Shown here one piece after another: positions 1 through 5,229 of a DNA stretch of 7,475 bases. The notes beneath the pieces are model-generated. The model made no database searches. It saw only the letters and a program-made list of their open reading frames with translations, and was not told where the DNA came from. Each line of letters opens with the position of its first letter. Positions within the stretch are counted from its first letter, which is position 1. The position numbers and the translations under genes were made by a program. This DNA comes from Bacillota bacterium (GTDB taxonomy: Bacteria > Bacillota > Sulfobacillia > Sulfobacillales > Sulfobacillaceae), in assembly GCA_023488565.1 (NCBI GenBank), contig JAMDDZ010000038.1, forward strand, positions 1 through 7,475, in the 5' to 3' direction.

Positions 1-2
1 TT

Positions 3-194
3 GACATCACCCTCGATGTGAACGAATCCGGAACACGCAAAGTACCGGAAGACGCACTCCTTGAATTTGTGCCGAATCGCTGGCAAAAGCATGTCTATGA
101 TGATGGACCCATTAACCGTCATTATAGTGCCCACGGGTTTAACTTACCATTTTGGTCATCTCATCGCTTAAGCAAGCCATCATCGACTGCTTAG
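3..194 (+). pseudogene. Tn3-family transposase (TnpA) fragment, 5' end outside the window
   Basis: The frame is open from base 3 to a TAG at 192-194, 63 codons. Residues 22-41 (FVPNRWQKHVYDDGPINRHY) resemble the C-terminal part of Tn3-family TnpA proteins, where a F-P-x-R-W segment is followed by a G-x-I-D/N-R-x-Y-Y-E-L-C block, as in IS1071 and Tn3 relatives. Similarity stops after RHY at about base 125; the expected Y-E-L-C continuation is replaced by unrelated residues. TnpA is about 1000 residues and this covers only a late stretch. About 40 unassigned bases follow, and then the IS630 stump, so the reading frame's end lies in foreign DNA. I see the motif match directly. That it is a decayed Tn3 relative cut by later rearrangement is inference. 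Confidence 0.6.
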
Positions 195-303
195 CGGAGA
201 CCGACGGTCGCCACAAAACTAAACGGAATACCCTGTTGCCGCTGAACTTTCAGGTCTTTAAATCGTCCGCCTAAATCGTCAATTGAGATCCGCGAGTGGT
301 ATA
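168..303 (+). mobile_element. IS630-family 3' stump (transposase C-terminus plus right terminal repeat)
   Basis: These 136 bases match 3963-4098 with four mismatches (offset exactly 3795). They encode the last residues of an IS630 DDE transposase (KQAIIDCLAETDGRH, ending VFKSSA) with a TAA at 272-274, followed by the right inverted repeat ending in GTGGTATA at 296-303. Left of about 165 similarity ends abruptly, so the catalytic domain and left end are missing. The stump has the same orientation as the full-length copy downstream. It cannot encode an active enzyme, but it could serve as a target for recombination with the second copy. Confidence 0.85.
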
Positions 304-504
304 TGCACGTATGGTACATACATGACCGGTAAGTCTGAAAAGGCGAGATACATAGATATATTTTTTCGTCTTTCCCTAAAAACCGTGCGCACGCTATCTG
401 TAACAGAAAGAGTAAAGTTCGGTGACCAACAATTCATGCCGCAATCCGGGGCAGACGGACCAGTACAATATTCACGCACAAAACAAAATCGTCCCATGAT
501 CTGG

Positions 505-552
505 TGCCACCTCTAGCCATCTTCAGCATGATGGCTGAGCTATATGGTGGCA
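505..552. repeat. Two-part imperfect hairpin
   Basis: TGCCACC at 505-511 pairs with GGTGGCA at 546-552, and inside it AGCCATC at 515-521 pairs with GATGGCT at 530-536 around an 8-base loop. The two 7-bp stems are separated by an asymmetric internal loop of 3 and 9 bases. No T-run follows, so it does not look like a simple rho-independent terminator. It could be an end structure of a lost mobile element or a folded RNA. Function unknown. Confidence 0.5.
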
Positions 553-574
553 TGGGAATCCAAGACATGGGAAT
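551..574. repeat. Short tandem-like direct repeat CATGGGAAT
   Basis: CATGGGAAT occurs at 551-559 and again at 566-574, a 15-base period, immediately after the hairpin. It is too short to assign a role; it could be chance or a binding-site pair. Confidence 0.4.
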
Positions 575-645
575 TGCTCTTTGACTCTACGGCCCCGCTA
601 CGGGCGTTCATCCGGGCCGCACCGACCACCGGGATGGACATCCTG

Positions 646-885
646 CCTAGCAGAAATTTCCGACTTAGGGGGCTGACCGACGTCAAAGTGGATCTCAACA
701 TGCCGCCAGAGGTCTCGTGAACTCCTGACGCTCCAACGATTTCAAGGAATTCGAGGTGTTAACACCATGGACCCGAACGGCCACTAGAACCGTCTGGTTG
801 TATAATACGGTGGATTTCCTTGAGTCCGTTGCCACGATTGGCTTTCACGCATTTCACGAGGGCTAAGTCGGAAACTCCCGCTAGG
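646..885. repeat. MITE-like or IS-remnant segment with 23-base terminal inverted repeats
   Basis: The left repeat at 646-668 begins CCTAGCAGAAATTTCCG and continues ACTTAG. The right repeat at 863-885, read on the minus strand, begins CCTAGCGGGAGTTTCCG and continues ACTTAG. They agree at 20 of 23 positions, and both start with CCTAGC at the outer edge. The 240-base interior holds no credible transposase. I see no clear target duplication: the flanking tetramers are CCTG and GAGT. It could be a miniature element mobilised in trans, or the two ends of an IS that lost its centre. The family is not identified. Confidence 0.45.
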
Positions 886-889
886 GAGT
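874..889. repeat. Small hairpin at the right terminal repeat
   Basis: ACTCCC at 874-879 pairs with GGGAGT at 884-889 around GCTA. It overlaps the outer edge of the 646-885 segment. No T-run follows on either strand, so a terminator role is unsupported. Confidence 0.35.
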
Positions 890-926
890 CGGACAGCTCC
901 AATGTCACCACATACCGGGAATATCA

Positions 927-946
927 CTATGGAAAGCTTTCCATAG
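927..946. repeat. Perfect 20-base palindrome at the broken end of the IS3 remnant
   Basis: CTATGGAAAGCTTTCCATAG at 927-946 is its own reverse complement, with an AAGCTT core. It sits where the IS3 OrfB reading frame stops resembling the family: the residues after the I-D-W-Y motif diverge within these bases. It may mark the deletion or insertion junction that removed the rest of OrfB. Confidence 0.75.
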
Positions 947-1414
947 ATACCAATCGATAATAACCACTAAGTACAGCCATCCGTGCACGAGCCGAATATA
1001 CGTCACGTCAATGCTCCACACATGATTCGGGTATGCGGGGGTGACCCCGTTGAGGAGATACGGATAGACCTTGTGTATGGGATGCGGTGTGCTCGTATGT
1101 GGCCCGGGGGCCACCCCCCAAATGCTCATCTCCCGTATATACCGCTGCACCCGCTTGCGATTGATGGCATGGCCTTCCCGCCGCAACTGCGCCGTCATGC
1201 GCCGCGATCCATAGAAGGGCCGGCCCGTATAAATTTCGTCGATGCGGTGTTTCAAGGCCACTTCCACCGGGGTCCGGCCTCACGGGCCGGTAATAGAGGC
1301 TGGACCGATTCAGACTCAGCAGAGCGGTTTGTGTTGTCAAGGGGAGTGCTTCGGGTCCCCAATCCCGTAAGGCCCGGCGCTCACCGGTTGACAGGGTCGA
1401 GGCCAGATTTTTTT
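947..1414 (-). pseudogene. IS3-family transposase OrfB, frameshifted and truncated
   Basis: The first part, entered by -1 frameshift, encodes NLASTLSTGERRAL and on to LNRSSLYYRPVRP, typical of the OrfB N-terminus. At about 1268-1275, in a run of four G on the plus strand, the frame breaks. Similarity continues in another frame with EVALKHRIDEIYTGRPFYGS and HAINRKRVQRYIREM, the family's IS3 helix-turn-helix stretch. It then reaches the first catalytic aspartate in WSIDVTYIR (Asp codon at 1007-1009). The protein stops matching after VVIIDWY at about 949, so the second Asp and the Glu of the DDE triad are absent. The frame runs on to a stop at 905. It has one frameshift plus loss of the catalytic C-terminus and is not functional. 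Confidence 0.8.
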
Positions 1415-1681
1415 GAGCCACTCGACCTGCGTGGTGAGCTTGCCGATTTCGGCATAGAGCTCGGTCAGCTGCTGGTCGTGGGCGTCGGCTTGTTGTTTTA
1501 GCGCCTGGGATTCCGTAGAGAGATGCGGAAAGTTCTCGAGTGCTTGGCGCTTCCAGCGGTGAAGTGGGCCGGGGTGAATTTGATGCTCGGCGGCGATTTG
1601 AGTCACCGCTTTGTCTTCCTTGAGCATCTCTAGTACCAGTTGGGCCTTGAACGTAGCGGTATGATGTTTTTGTTTCGACAT
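1337..1681 (-). CDS. IS3-family transposase OrfA
   Basis: The 114-residue frame starts at ATG 1681-1679. Residues 1-45 contain the helix-turn-helix seen in IS3 OrfA proteins (TFKAQLVLEMLKEDKAVTQI, then AAEHQIHPGPLHRWK). Residues 58-91 form a heptad-like coiled coil (LKQQADAHDQQLTELYAEIG continuing to VEWLKK), the oligomerisation zipper of the family. OrfA normally binds the element's terminal repeats and, through a -1 frameshift, forms the N-terminus of the OrfAB transposase. The last about 23 residues after VEWLKK (IWPRPCQP onward) are the non-frameshifted tail. Translation of this frame is probably intact, but with OrfB broken it can give only the DNA-binding part. No strong Shine-Dalgarno precedes the start. 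Confidence 0.75.
   Translation of the reverse strand: MSKQKHHTATFKAQLVLEMLKEDKAVTQIAAEHQIHPGPLHRWKRQALENFPHLSTESQALKQQADAHDQQLTELYAEIGKLTTQVEWLKKIWPRPCQPVSAGPYGIGDPKHSP
1408..1414 (-). other. Probable -1 frameshift site between OrfA and OrfB
   Basis: The plus strand has TTTTTTT at 1408-1414, giving CTC AAA AAA ATC on the coding strand. The OrfB frame (NLASTLSTGERRAL) is reached by a -1 shift within this A-run. IS3 elements commonly use A-rich slippery sites here. The heptamer is not in the ideal A AAA AAA phase because the preceding base is C, so single-tRNA or transcriptional slippage may contribute. Confidence 0.55.
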
Positions 1682-1751
1682 GACGTGTCCAGTGGAACAC
1701 TTGAGCCCCCTAAAATTTGTCTAGATTCTGGGGACCACTATAGTGAGACAA

Positions 1752-1800
1752 CTATTCTATAGAACAGTCTATTGATAATACTAGTTTATAGTAGTAATAT
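1752..1800 (+). promoter_or_regulatory. Promoter and candidate operators for the ROK regulator
   Basis: TTGATA at 1772-1777 and TAATAT at 1795-1800 are separated by 17 bases, a plausible vegetative -35/-10 pair. Two small dyads overlap or adjoin it: the perfect palindrome TTCTATAGAA at 1755-1764, and TACTA/TAGTA at 1779-1783 and 1789-1793 inside the spacer. ROK repressors bind AT-rich dyads and often control their own promoters, so these could be operators. That role is inference. A further palindrome, CACTATAGTG at 1736-1745, straddles the IS3 end. Confidence 0.5.
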
Positions 1801-1848
1801 TTTAACTGCACTTGAGGAAAGTGTGGTTGTAAAGGAGAGGTTTATGCC

Positions 1849-3018
1849 ATGGGGGTTTTGCTCGAAGAAGGATTTCGATATTCCAATCAACATGTCGTGT
1901 TTCGGACGATACGCGAATCGGGGATGATTACGCGGCGCCAACTCATGCAACAAACAGAGCTATCTTTTCAAACGGTTTCCAACATTGTGGCAGAATTAAT
2001 TGACACGGAACTCGTGATGAGTGACGGGTTAGTGAACCAAAATGCCGGGAAAAGGGCTGAATCTCTTAAAGTAAACCCCGACGGGCTTTTTGCCATAGGG
2101 GTTTTATTAGATCGTGCCCGAATAGAGATCGCTCTTGTCGACCTTTTGGGTACTGTCCGGTCCTTTAGGGAGTTTAATTTTGCGCCTTCACATCCAGATG
2201 CCATTATGGAGAACATTTCCGCGGTTACTCAAGAAATGTTGCATGATTTTGAGATACCAGAAGAGCGGTTTGCAGGAATTGGCTTGTGTACGCCGGGCCC
2301 GATTGACTTTCGCTCTGGCGCCTTGTCACGGCCTCCTGATTTTCCACATTGGACATTTGTCCCGATTCGACCACGTTTAGAAGAAATGACTGGGTATCCG
2401 GTGACCCTCTTAAAAGATAGCCATGCAGCGGCATTGGCAGAATTGTGGACATTACAAAATTCAGCCCCCTCGTCTTTTTTTTATTTATATTTTTCCACTG
2501 GAATTGGGGGCGCACTCGTGGTGAATCGCAATATTTGGACAGGGTTTTCCGGCAACGCAGGCGAAGTCGGACATGTACGGGTTGCCGATAGTCCGGTCTG
2601 TGATTGCGGAGCCGTGGGGTGTTTGGAAGCGGTTTGGTCTTTGAACCGATTGGCTCGACAAACTAACCAAACTGTTGCGGGATTAGTGGATTCTTTAGAA
2701 ACGGATCATTCACCTTACCGGGATCAATGGATGGCGGGGGTTCCCCTCTTGGCTCGGGTTGTTGTGGCATCAGTCAATATCATCGAGCCCGAGTGGGTCA
2801 TCCTTGGTGGACCGTATGGTCAGCGGATAAGTGCATCGTTGTTAACTTTTTTAAACGAAGCATTGCAGCGCGAAGGATTTGTGCGCAACTTACGACCTCT
2901 GACGGTCCGTTCAGCAACAAGTCGAAATGCGGCATGCCTGGGAGCTGCTATGATGCGAATTAATGACAGTTTGACACACAGAACCAACGTAGACTCCATG
3001 GTGGGATTAAACATCTAG
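1849..3018 (+). CDS. ROK-family transcriptional regulator (NagC/XylR/Mlc type)
   Basis: The protein has 389 residues, a normal length for ROK repressors. Residues 12-60 form a winged helix-turn-helix (FRTIRESGMITRRQLMQQTE, then LSFQTVSNIVAEL). Residues 80-389 form the sugar-kinase-like ROK domain. It shows CTPGPID (147-153), KDSHAAALAELW (189-200), STGIGGALVVN (216-226), the ROK signature GEVGH (238-242) and the CDCGAVGCLE zinc motif (C251, C253, C258, with H242). The phosphate-binding D-x-G-G-T motif of ROK glucokinases is absent near residue 82 (GVLLDRARIEIAL), so a regulator rather than a kinase is likely. It probably senses a sugar or sugar phosphate and represses carbohydrate genes. The start at 1849 is supported by AAAGGAGAGG at 1831-1840; an ATG at 1844 is out of frame. 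No sugar gene is adjacent, because IS remnants occupy both sides. The target regulon cannot be read from here. Confidence 0.92.
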   Translation: MGVLLEEGFRYSNQHVVFRTIRESGMITRRQLMQQTELSFQTVSNIVAELIDTELVMSDGLVNQNAGKRAESLKVNPDGLFAIGVLLDRARIEIALVDLLGTVRSFREFNFAPSHPDAIMENISAVTQEMLHDFEIPEERFAGIGLCTPGPIDFRSGALSRPPDFPHWTFVPIRPRLEEMTGYPVTLLKDSHAAALAELWTLQNSAPSSFFYLYFSTGIGGALVVNRNIWTGFSGNAGEVGHVRVADSPVCDCGAVGCLEAVWSLNRLARQTNQTVAGLVDSLETDHSPYRDQWMAGVPLLARVVVASVNIIEPEWVILGGPYGQRISASLLTFLNEALQREGFVRNLRPLTVRSATSRNAACLGAAMMRINDSLTHRTNVDSMVGLNI

Positions 3019-3040
3019 TAATAATGCGTCACACCTGAAC
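3019..3040. other. Junction between the ROK gene and the IS630 copy
   Basis: Twenty-two bases with no hairpin or T-run, so the ROK gene has no visible terminator of its own. Removing the IS and one TA joins this sequence to 4099 onward. Confidence 0.5.
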
Positions 3041-3067
3041 TATACCTCTCGCGGATCACAATTGAGG
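3041..3067 (+). repeat. IS630 left terminal inverted repeat
   Basis: TATACCTCTCGCGGATCACA followed by ATTGAGG. It matches the reverse complement of the right end at 22 of 27 positions, with mismatches at positions 7, 9, 13, 18 and 26. Confidence 0.85.
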
Positions 3068-3270
3068 AAATACATGGCAGTCTGGATGGAACAGGGGTCG
3101 GCCCCGGACCAGCCTGGCGAGCGGTGGATTGTGTCACAGCGCGTGATCATCCATACCCGTTAACGAGGGGCGATAAACTCGTCAAAGTGCCGCTAACGTG
3201 CGACCGTTTTTGTACCTTCAAAGGGGAAGTATCGGTTATGCATCTTTTCTCTTGGAAGGAGGTCCGTCCA

Positions 3271-4069
3271 ATGATTCGTCTCCAAAGTTCCGACGAAGAA
3301 GTGAAAACGCTCGAGTAGGAACGCTTCCACGATCCGCATCCGCGGGTACAACGGAAGATCGCAGCCGTCTACCGTATCGAAGCCTTAACGGGCATTCTAC
3401 GGAGCCCTACCCAAGTCCGGAAATGGCTAAAAAACCGGGGTTAGCCGTCGCAAAACCGGCCCACTCCCGGCCAAAGCGGACCCGGCCGCGCAACAATGAT
3501 TCCTGGATACCCAATTAACCGCCGTTTTAGCGGAGGCCCAGGCAGGACGCCGCCACGTCTTTTTCGCGGATGCGACTCACTTTGTCTTAGGTGCCTGGCT
3601 CGACTACCTCTGGTGCCAGACCCGCATCCTCTTGCCGACGCCCTCGGGGCGTCAACGCTTCAACGTCTTGGGCGCGTTGCATGCGGTGATCACGGTCACC
3701 AGTGACACGTATATCAATAGCGACAGTGTCGTCACACTCCTCAAAAATCTCGCCGAACGGTTCACTGACCTACCCATTACCCTGGTGCTGGATAACGCGC
3801 GATATCAATGCAATGTCTACGTGATGTCCGAGGCGGAACGCCTCGGGATTACCTTGCTGTGGCTCCCCACATATTCCCCCAACCTCCACCTCATTGAACG
3901 CAAGTGGAAGTTTGTGAAGTCCTACTGCTTGCATGGGCGTTATTACCCAAAATTTGCTCCGTTTAAGCAAGCCATCATCGACTGCTTAGCGGAGACCGAC
4001 GGTCGCCACAAAGCTAAACGGAATACCCTGTTGACGCTGAACTTTCAGGTCTTTAAATCGTCCGCCTAA
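3271..4069 (+). pseudogene. IS630-family DDE transposase, internally deleted and frameshifted
   Basis: ATG 3271 follows AAGGAGGT at 3256-3263. The first frame encodes MIRLQSSDEEVKTLE, then TAG at 3316-3318, then ERFHDPHPRVQRKIAAVY joined directly to RIEALTGILRSPTQVRKWLK. In intact relatives about 70 residues lie between these two blocks and carry the helix-turn-helix, so an in-frame deletion has removed most of the DNA-binding region. Near 3437 the sense frame shifts by +1 (SRRKTGPLPAKADPAAQQ), meets TGA at 3497-3499, and continues as FLDTQLTAVLAEAQAGRR. The catalytic domain is otherwise intact in one frame: Asp in FADATHF (3569-3571), Asp in LVLDNARYQ (3791-3793) and Glu in HLIERKWKFVK (3896-3898). 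A few residues also appear to be missing near ALHAVITVT. No functional enzyme can be made. Confidence 0.88.
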
Positions 4070-4071
4070 AT

Positions 4072-4098
4072 CGTCAATTGAGATCTGCGGGTGGTATA
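4072..4098 (-). repeat. IS630 right terminal inverted repeat
   Basis: Read on the minus strand it begins TATACCACCCGCAGATCTC. It starts three bases after the transposase stop codon. The stump at 168-303 retains the same end, with two of its four mismatches falling here. Confidence 0.85.
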
Positions 4099-4538
4099 GC
4101 AAAATCAAGAGACCTAATGCGGCCAAGACCCCGCCCCCTACGTCCAGCCCGTGTAAGAATCCAAAGGCGTGACTCCGGTGCTGTTCATCGACATTTTGGG
4201 TCAGCATCACCCGACGCGAGGGGCTACGCAGATCGCGCGAGAGCCAACCCATGTCAAAGAGTGCAACGGCTTCCCACGGAATCACAACCAGCGCCGAAAG
4301 GGATAGTAAGGGGATCAAAAGATTCCCAAAGATGGCGTGGCGACTTTACGATGATCGGATCGATCCCCCCATCGTCCCCAGAAATACGCGACGACGGCAC
4401 CTGGACCATAGCTGAGTGCCATCGCTACTCCATAAGCCCAGATTGGCCTTCAGTACCACGACTGAAAACAAAGGGAATCCTGCCAGAACCGCCTAATAAC
4501 CAAAGTCCGTGAAAAATGCGGACAAAGCGATTTTCCAT
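4097..4538 (-). pseudogene. MFS transporter N-terminal fragment, frameshifted, cut by IS630
   Basis: Read on the minus strand from ATG at 4538-4536, pieces in successive frames make the first part of a major facilitator protein. MENRFVRIFHGLWLL joins VLAGFPLFSVVVLKANLGL, a first membrane segment. AYGVAMALSYGPGAVVAYFW follows, then GRWGDRSDHRK, which fits MFS motif A between helices 2 and 3. After that come FGNLLIPLLSLSALVVIPW, MGWLSRDLRSPSRRVMLTQ and HAFGFLHGLDVGGG, resembling helices 3 to 5. Frame changes are needed near 4481-4495, 4430-4440 and 4331-4342. The gene then runs into the IS630 right end. Without the IS it would stop after a few codons, so it was truncated already. The substrate cannot be told. 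Confidence 0.65.
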
Positions 4539-4663
4539 ACATTCGGAGTACGCCAGGCTCTAGATTTTGCATCGCTGGAATCACTCAAGATAGCGGTCAC
4601 ATCCTTTTAGCTCAATTCACCAATCTCTGTCTCGAACTTTACGACTACAGACCCCAGGTCAAG

Positions 4664-4692
4664 TTGATTCAAGGCTGAACCTTTGCTACAGT
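4664..4692 (+). promoter_or_regulatory. Putative promoter of the 4720-6585 cassette
   Basis: TTGATT at 4664-4669 and TACAGT at 4687-4692 are 17 bases apart, and the start codon follows 27 bases later. AAGAAGGGG at 4704-4712 is a reasonable ribosome binding site 7 bases before GTG 4720. No terminator or other gene lies between this and the MFS remnant. Confidence 0.45.
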
Positions 4693-4719
4693 AGATCTCT
4701 GGAAAGAAGGGGTGTTCCA

Positions 4720-5034
4720 GTGAGTGAAGACACGATGTCCCGTGCGGGCGCCGCGCGGCGATTAGGGGTAACACCCCAACTCATCGAGAAGGGAAAATTG
4801 CGCGTCACATCGTCCGATCCCGGAAGTCCAGTACTCCGATCAGATGTTGAAGCCAGGTGGGAGCATAAGGCCCAAAAACACCAGAGAATCTTATCCTCCG
4901 ATGAGATAATCTGGAAACAGGAAGCCCTGAGTGCAGTGGGGTCCCTCTTAACGCATTGGGACGATTGGCCCGCATCAGAAATTCGAACCCGGTTACGGGA
5001 ACTTGGCCAAGACCCACCGGACGAGTCTCACTGA
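4720..5034 (+). CDS. Small excisionase/MerR-like helix-turn-helix protein
   Basis: A 104-residue protein starting at GTG 4720 behind AAGAAGGGG. Residues 6-48 have the pattern of the short winged HTH found in excisionases and MerR-type proteins: MSRAGAARRLGVTPQLIEKG, then KLRVTSSD and VLRSDVEARW. Here A-A-R-R-L-G-V is the classic turn and the R-S-D-V-E-A-R-W tail the end of the domain. Residues 49-104 are predicted helical and mildly acidic (QEALSAVGSLLTHWDDW, then EIRTRLRELGQD) and are not recognised. It probably binds DNA, perhaps its own promoter. It ends with TGA TAG in tandem. It is the first gene of an apparent operon with the 451-residue protein at 5230. No integrase or phage gene is nearby, so a true excisionase role is not supported. 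Confidence 0.75.
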   Translation: MSEDTMSRAGAARRLGVTPQLIEKGKLRVTSSDPGSPVLRSDVEARWEHKAQKHQRILSSDEIIWKQEALSAVGSLLTHWDDWPASEIRTRLRELGQDPPDESH

Positions 5035-5215
5035 TAGAAAAATACTCAAGCCGCTCACTAAACAACCGGCCTTCGACGCAAGGGTTGCGTGGCCGCTTTC
5101 CTTGCGTCTTGTTTGCCCGAACGCTCAACCAGGATTTTCCTATGGTGACCAAACCTACGACATTTTGATACGATTAGACCCTAAGGTCAACATTTCCAGT
5201 CACCTGAGTACATGA
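5003..5215 (+). CDS. Possible 70-residue hypothetical protein, overlapping both neighbours
   Basis: The frame runs from TTG 5003, inside the 3' end of the HTH gene (32-base overlap), to TGA 5213-5215. The composition looks protein-like, with mixed charged and hydrophobic residues (ILKPLTKQPAFDARVAWPLS, then YGDQTYDILIRLDPKVNI). The ending just ahead of the next gene's ribosome binding site fits translational coupling. Against it, there is no ATG or GTG start, GGGA at 4997-5000 is too close to be a good ribosome binding site, and the mirrored hairpins at 5075-5108 offer a non-coding explanation. No domain is recognised. It is either a small accessory protein of the cassette or an accidental frame over a leader. 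Confidence 0.35.
   Translation: MAKTHRTSLTDRKILKPLTKQPAFDARVAWPLSLRLVCPNAQPGFSYGDQTYDILIRLDPKVNISSHLST
5075..5108 (+). promoter_or_regulatory. Two mutually exclusive hairpins, attenuator-like
   Basis: GACGCAAGG at 5075-5083 is the exact reverse complement of CCTTGCGTC at 5100-5108 (9 bp, 16-base loop). The same left arm also pairs locally, ACGCAA at 5076-5081 with TTGCGT at 5085-5090 around GGG. Only one of the two can form at a time, as in attenuators. TTGTTTG follows the long stem, a weak T-rich stretch. It lies between the HTH gene and the 451-residue gene. A regulatory role is inference. Confidence 0.4.
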
Positions 5216-5216
5216 T

Positions 5217-5223
5217 GAGGAGG
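5217..5223 (+). promoter_or_regulatory. Ribosome binding site that sets the start at 5230
   Basis: GAGGAGG at 5217-5223 is 6 bases before ATG 5230. The in-frame ATG codons at 5212 and 5215 lie before or within this site and have no Shine-Dalgarno of their own, so 5230 is the better start. Confidence 0.75.
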
Positions 5224-5229
5224 ATTCAT

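Larger units (their letters stand above)
304..645. other. Stretch without a convincing gene
   Basis: Open frames on both strands (about 279-516) are short, lack ribosome binding sites and show no recognisable motif, so I do not call them. The stretch holds a two-part hairpin (505-552) and a 9-base direct repeat (551-559 and 566-574). A 58-codon frame starting at ATG 544 and ending at TGA 718-720 runs into the next repeat-bounded segment. It has no clear Shine-Dalgarno and no recognised domain. Confidence 0.5.
947..1737 (-). mobile_element. IS3-family element, truncated at its 3' end
   Basis: Read on the minus strand, the element begins at about 1737 with TGGTCCCCAGAATC, a terminus starting with the TG typical of IS3-family ends. 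An OrfA and a partial OrfB follow. The usual IS3 layout is present: OrfA with helix-turn-helix and leucine zipper, a run of seven A residues at the OrfA/OrfB junction, and OrfB in the -1 frame. OrfB stops resembling the family at about base 949, so about half of it and the other terminal repeat are missing. The outer end lies 35 bases from the -35 box of the ROK regulator. The remnant cannot move by itself. Confidence 0.8.
3041..4098 (+). mobile_element. IS630-family insertion sequence, defective copy
   Basis: Both ends are present as 27-base imperfect inverted repeats (3041-3067 and 4072-4098, 22 of 27 matching), each ending in TATA. IS630/Tc1 elements insert at TA and duplicate it, so the element proper is probably 3043-4096 flanked by TA. 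One transposase gene occupies 3271-4069 but is multiply broken. The 230 bases before it hold only short frames. The element separates the ROK gene (22 bases upstream) from a decayed MFS gene on the other strand. Since the ends look good, it could in principle still be moved by an intact relative elsewhere in the genome. Confidence 0.88.

Noticed and set aside
544..720. 58-codon frame beginning MVAWESKTWELLFD
   Set aside because: No clear ribosome binding site and no recognised domain, and it crosses the left repeat of the 646-885 segment. Kept only as a remark.
801..806. Perfect TATAAT on the plus strand
   Set aside because: No -35-like hexamer at 16-18 bases upstream and no gene downstream on that strand; it lies inside the repeat-bounded segment.
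983..1501. 172-codon plus-strand open frame
   Set aside because: It is antisense to the IS3 OrfA/OrfB coding sequence, which has clear family motifs, so it is a shadow.
3074..3166. 30-codon frame (MAVWMEQGSAPDQPGE) after GAGGA in the IS630 leader
   Set aside because: Very short, with no known counterpart in IS630 elements. The transposase start at 3271 has a far better ribosome binding site.
3429..3435. A AAA AAC, a classic -1 slippery heptamer in the correct phase of the IS630 transposase frame
   Set aside because: A -1 shift here leads to a frame ending at 3518, not to the catalytic domain, which lies in the +1 frame. With a TAG before it and a TGA after it, decay explains the break better than programmed frameshifting.
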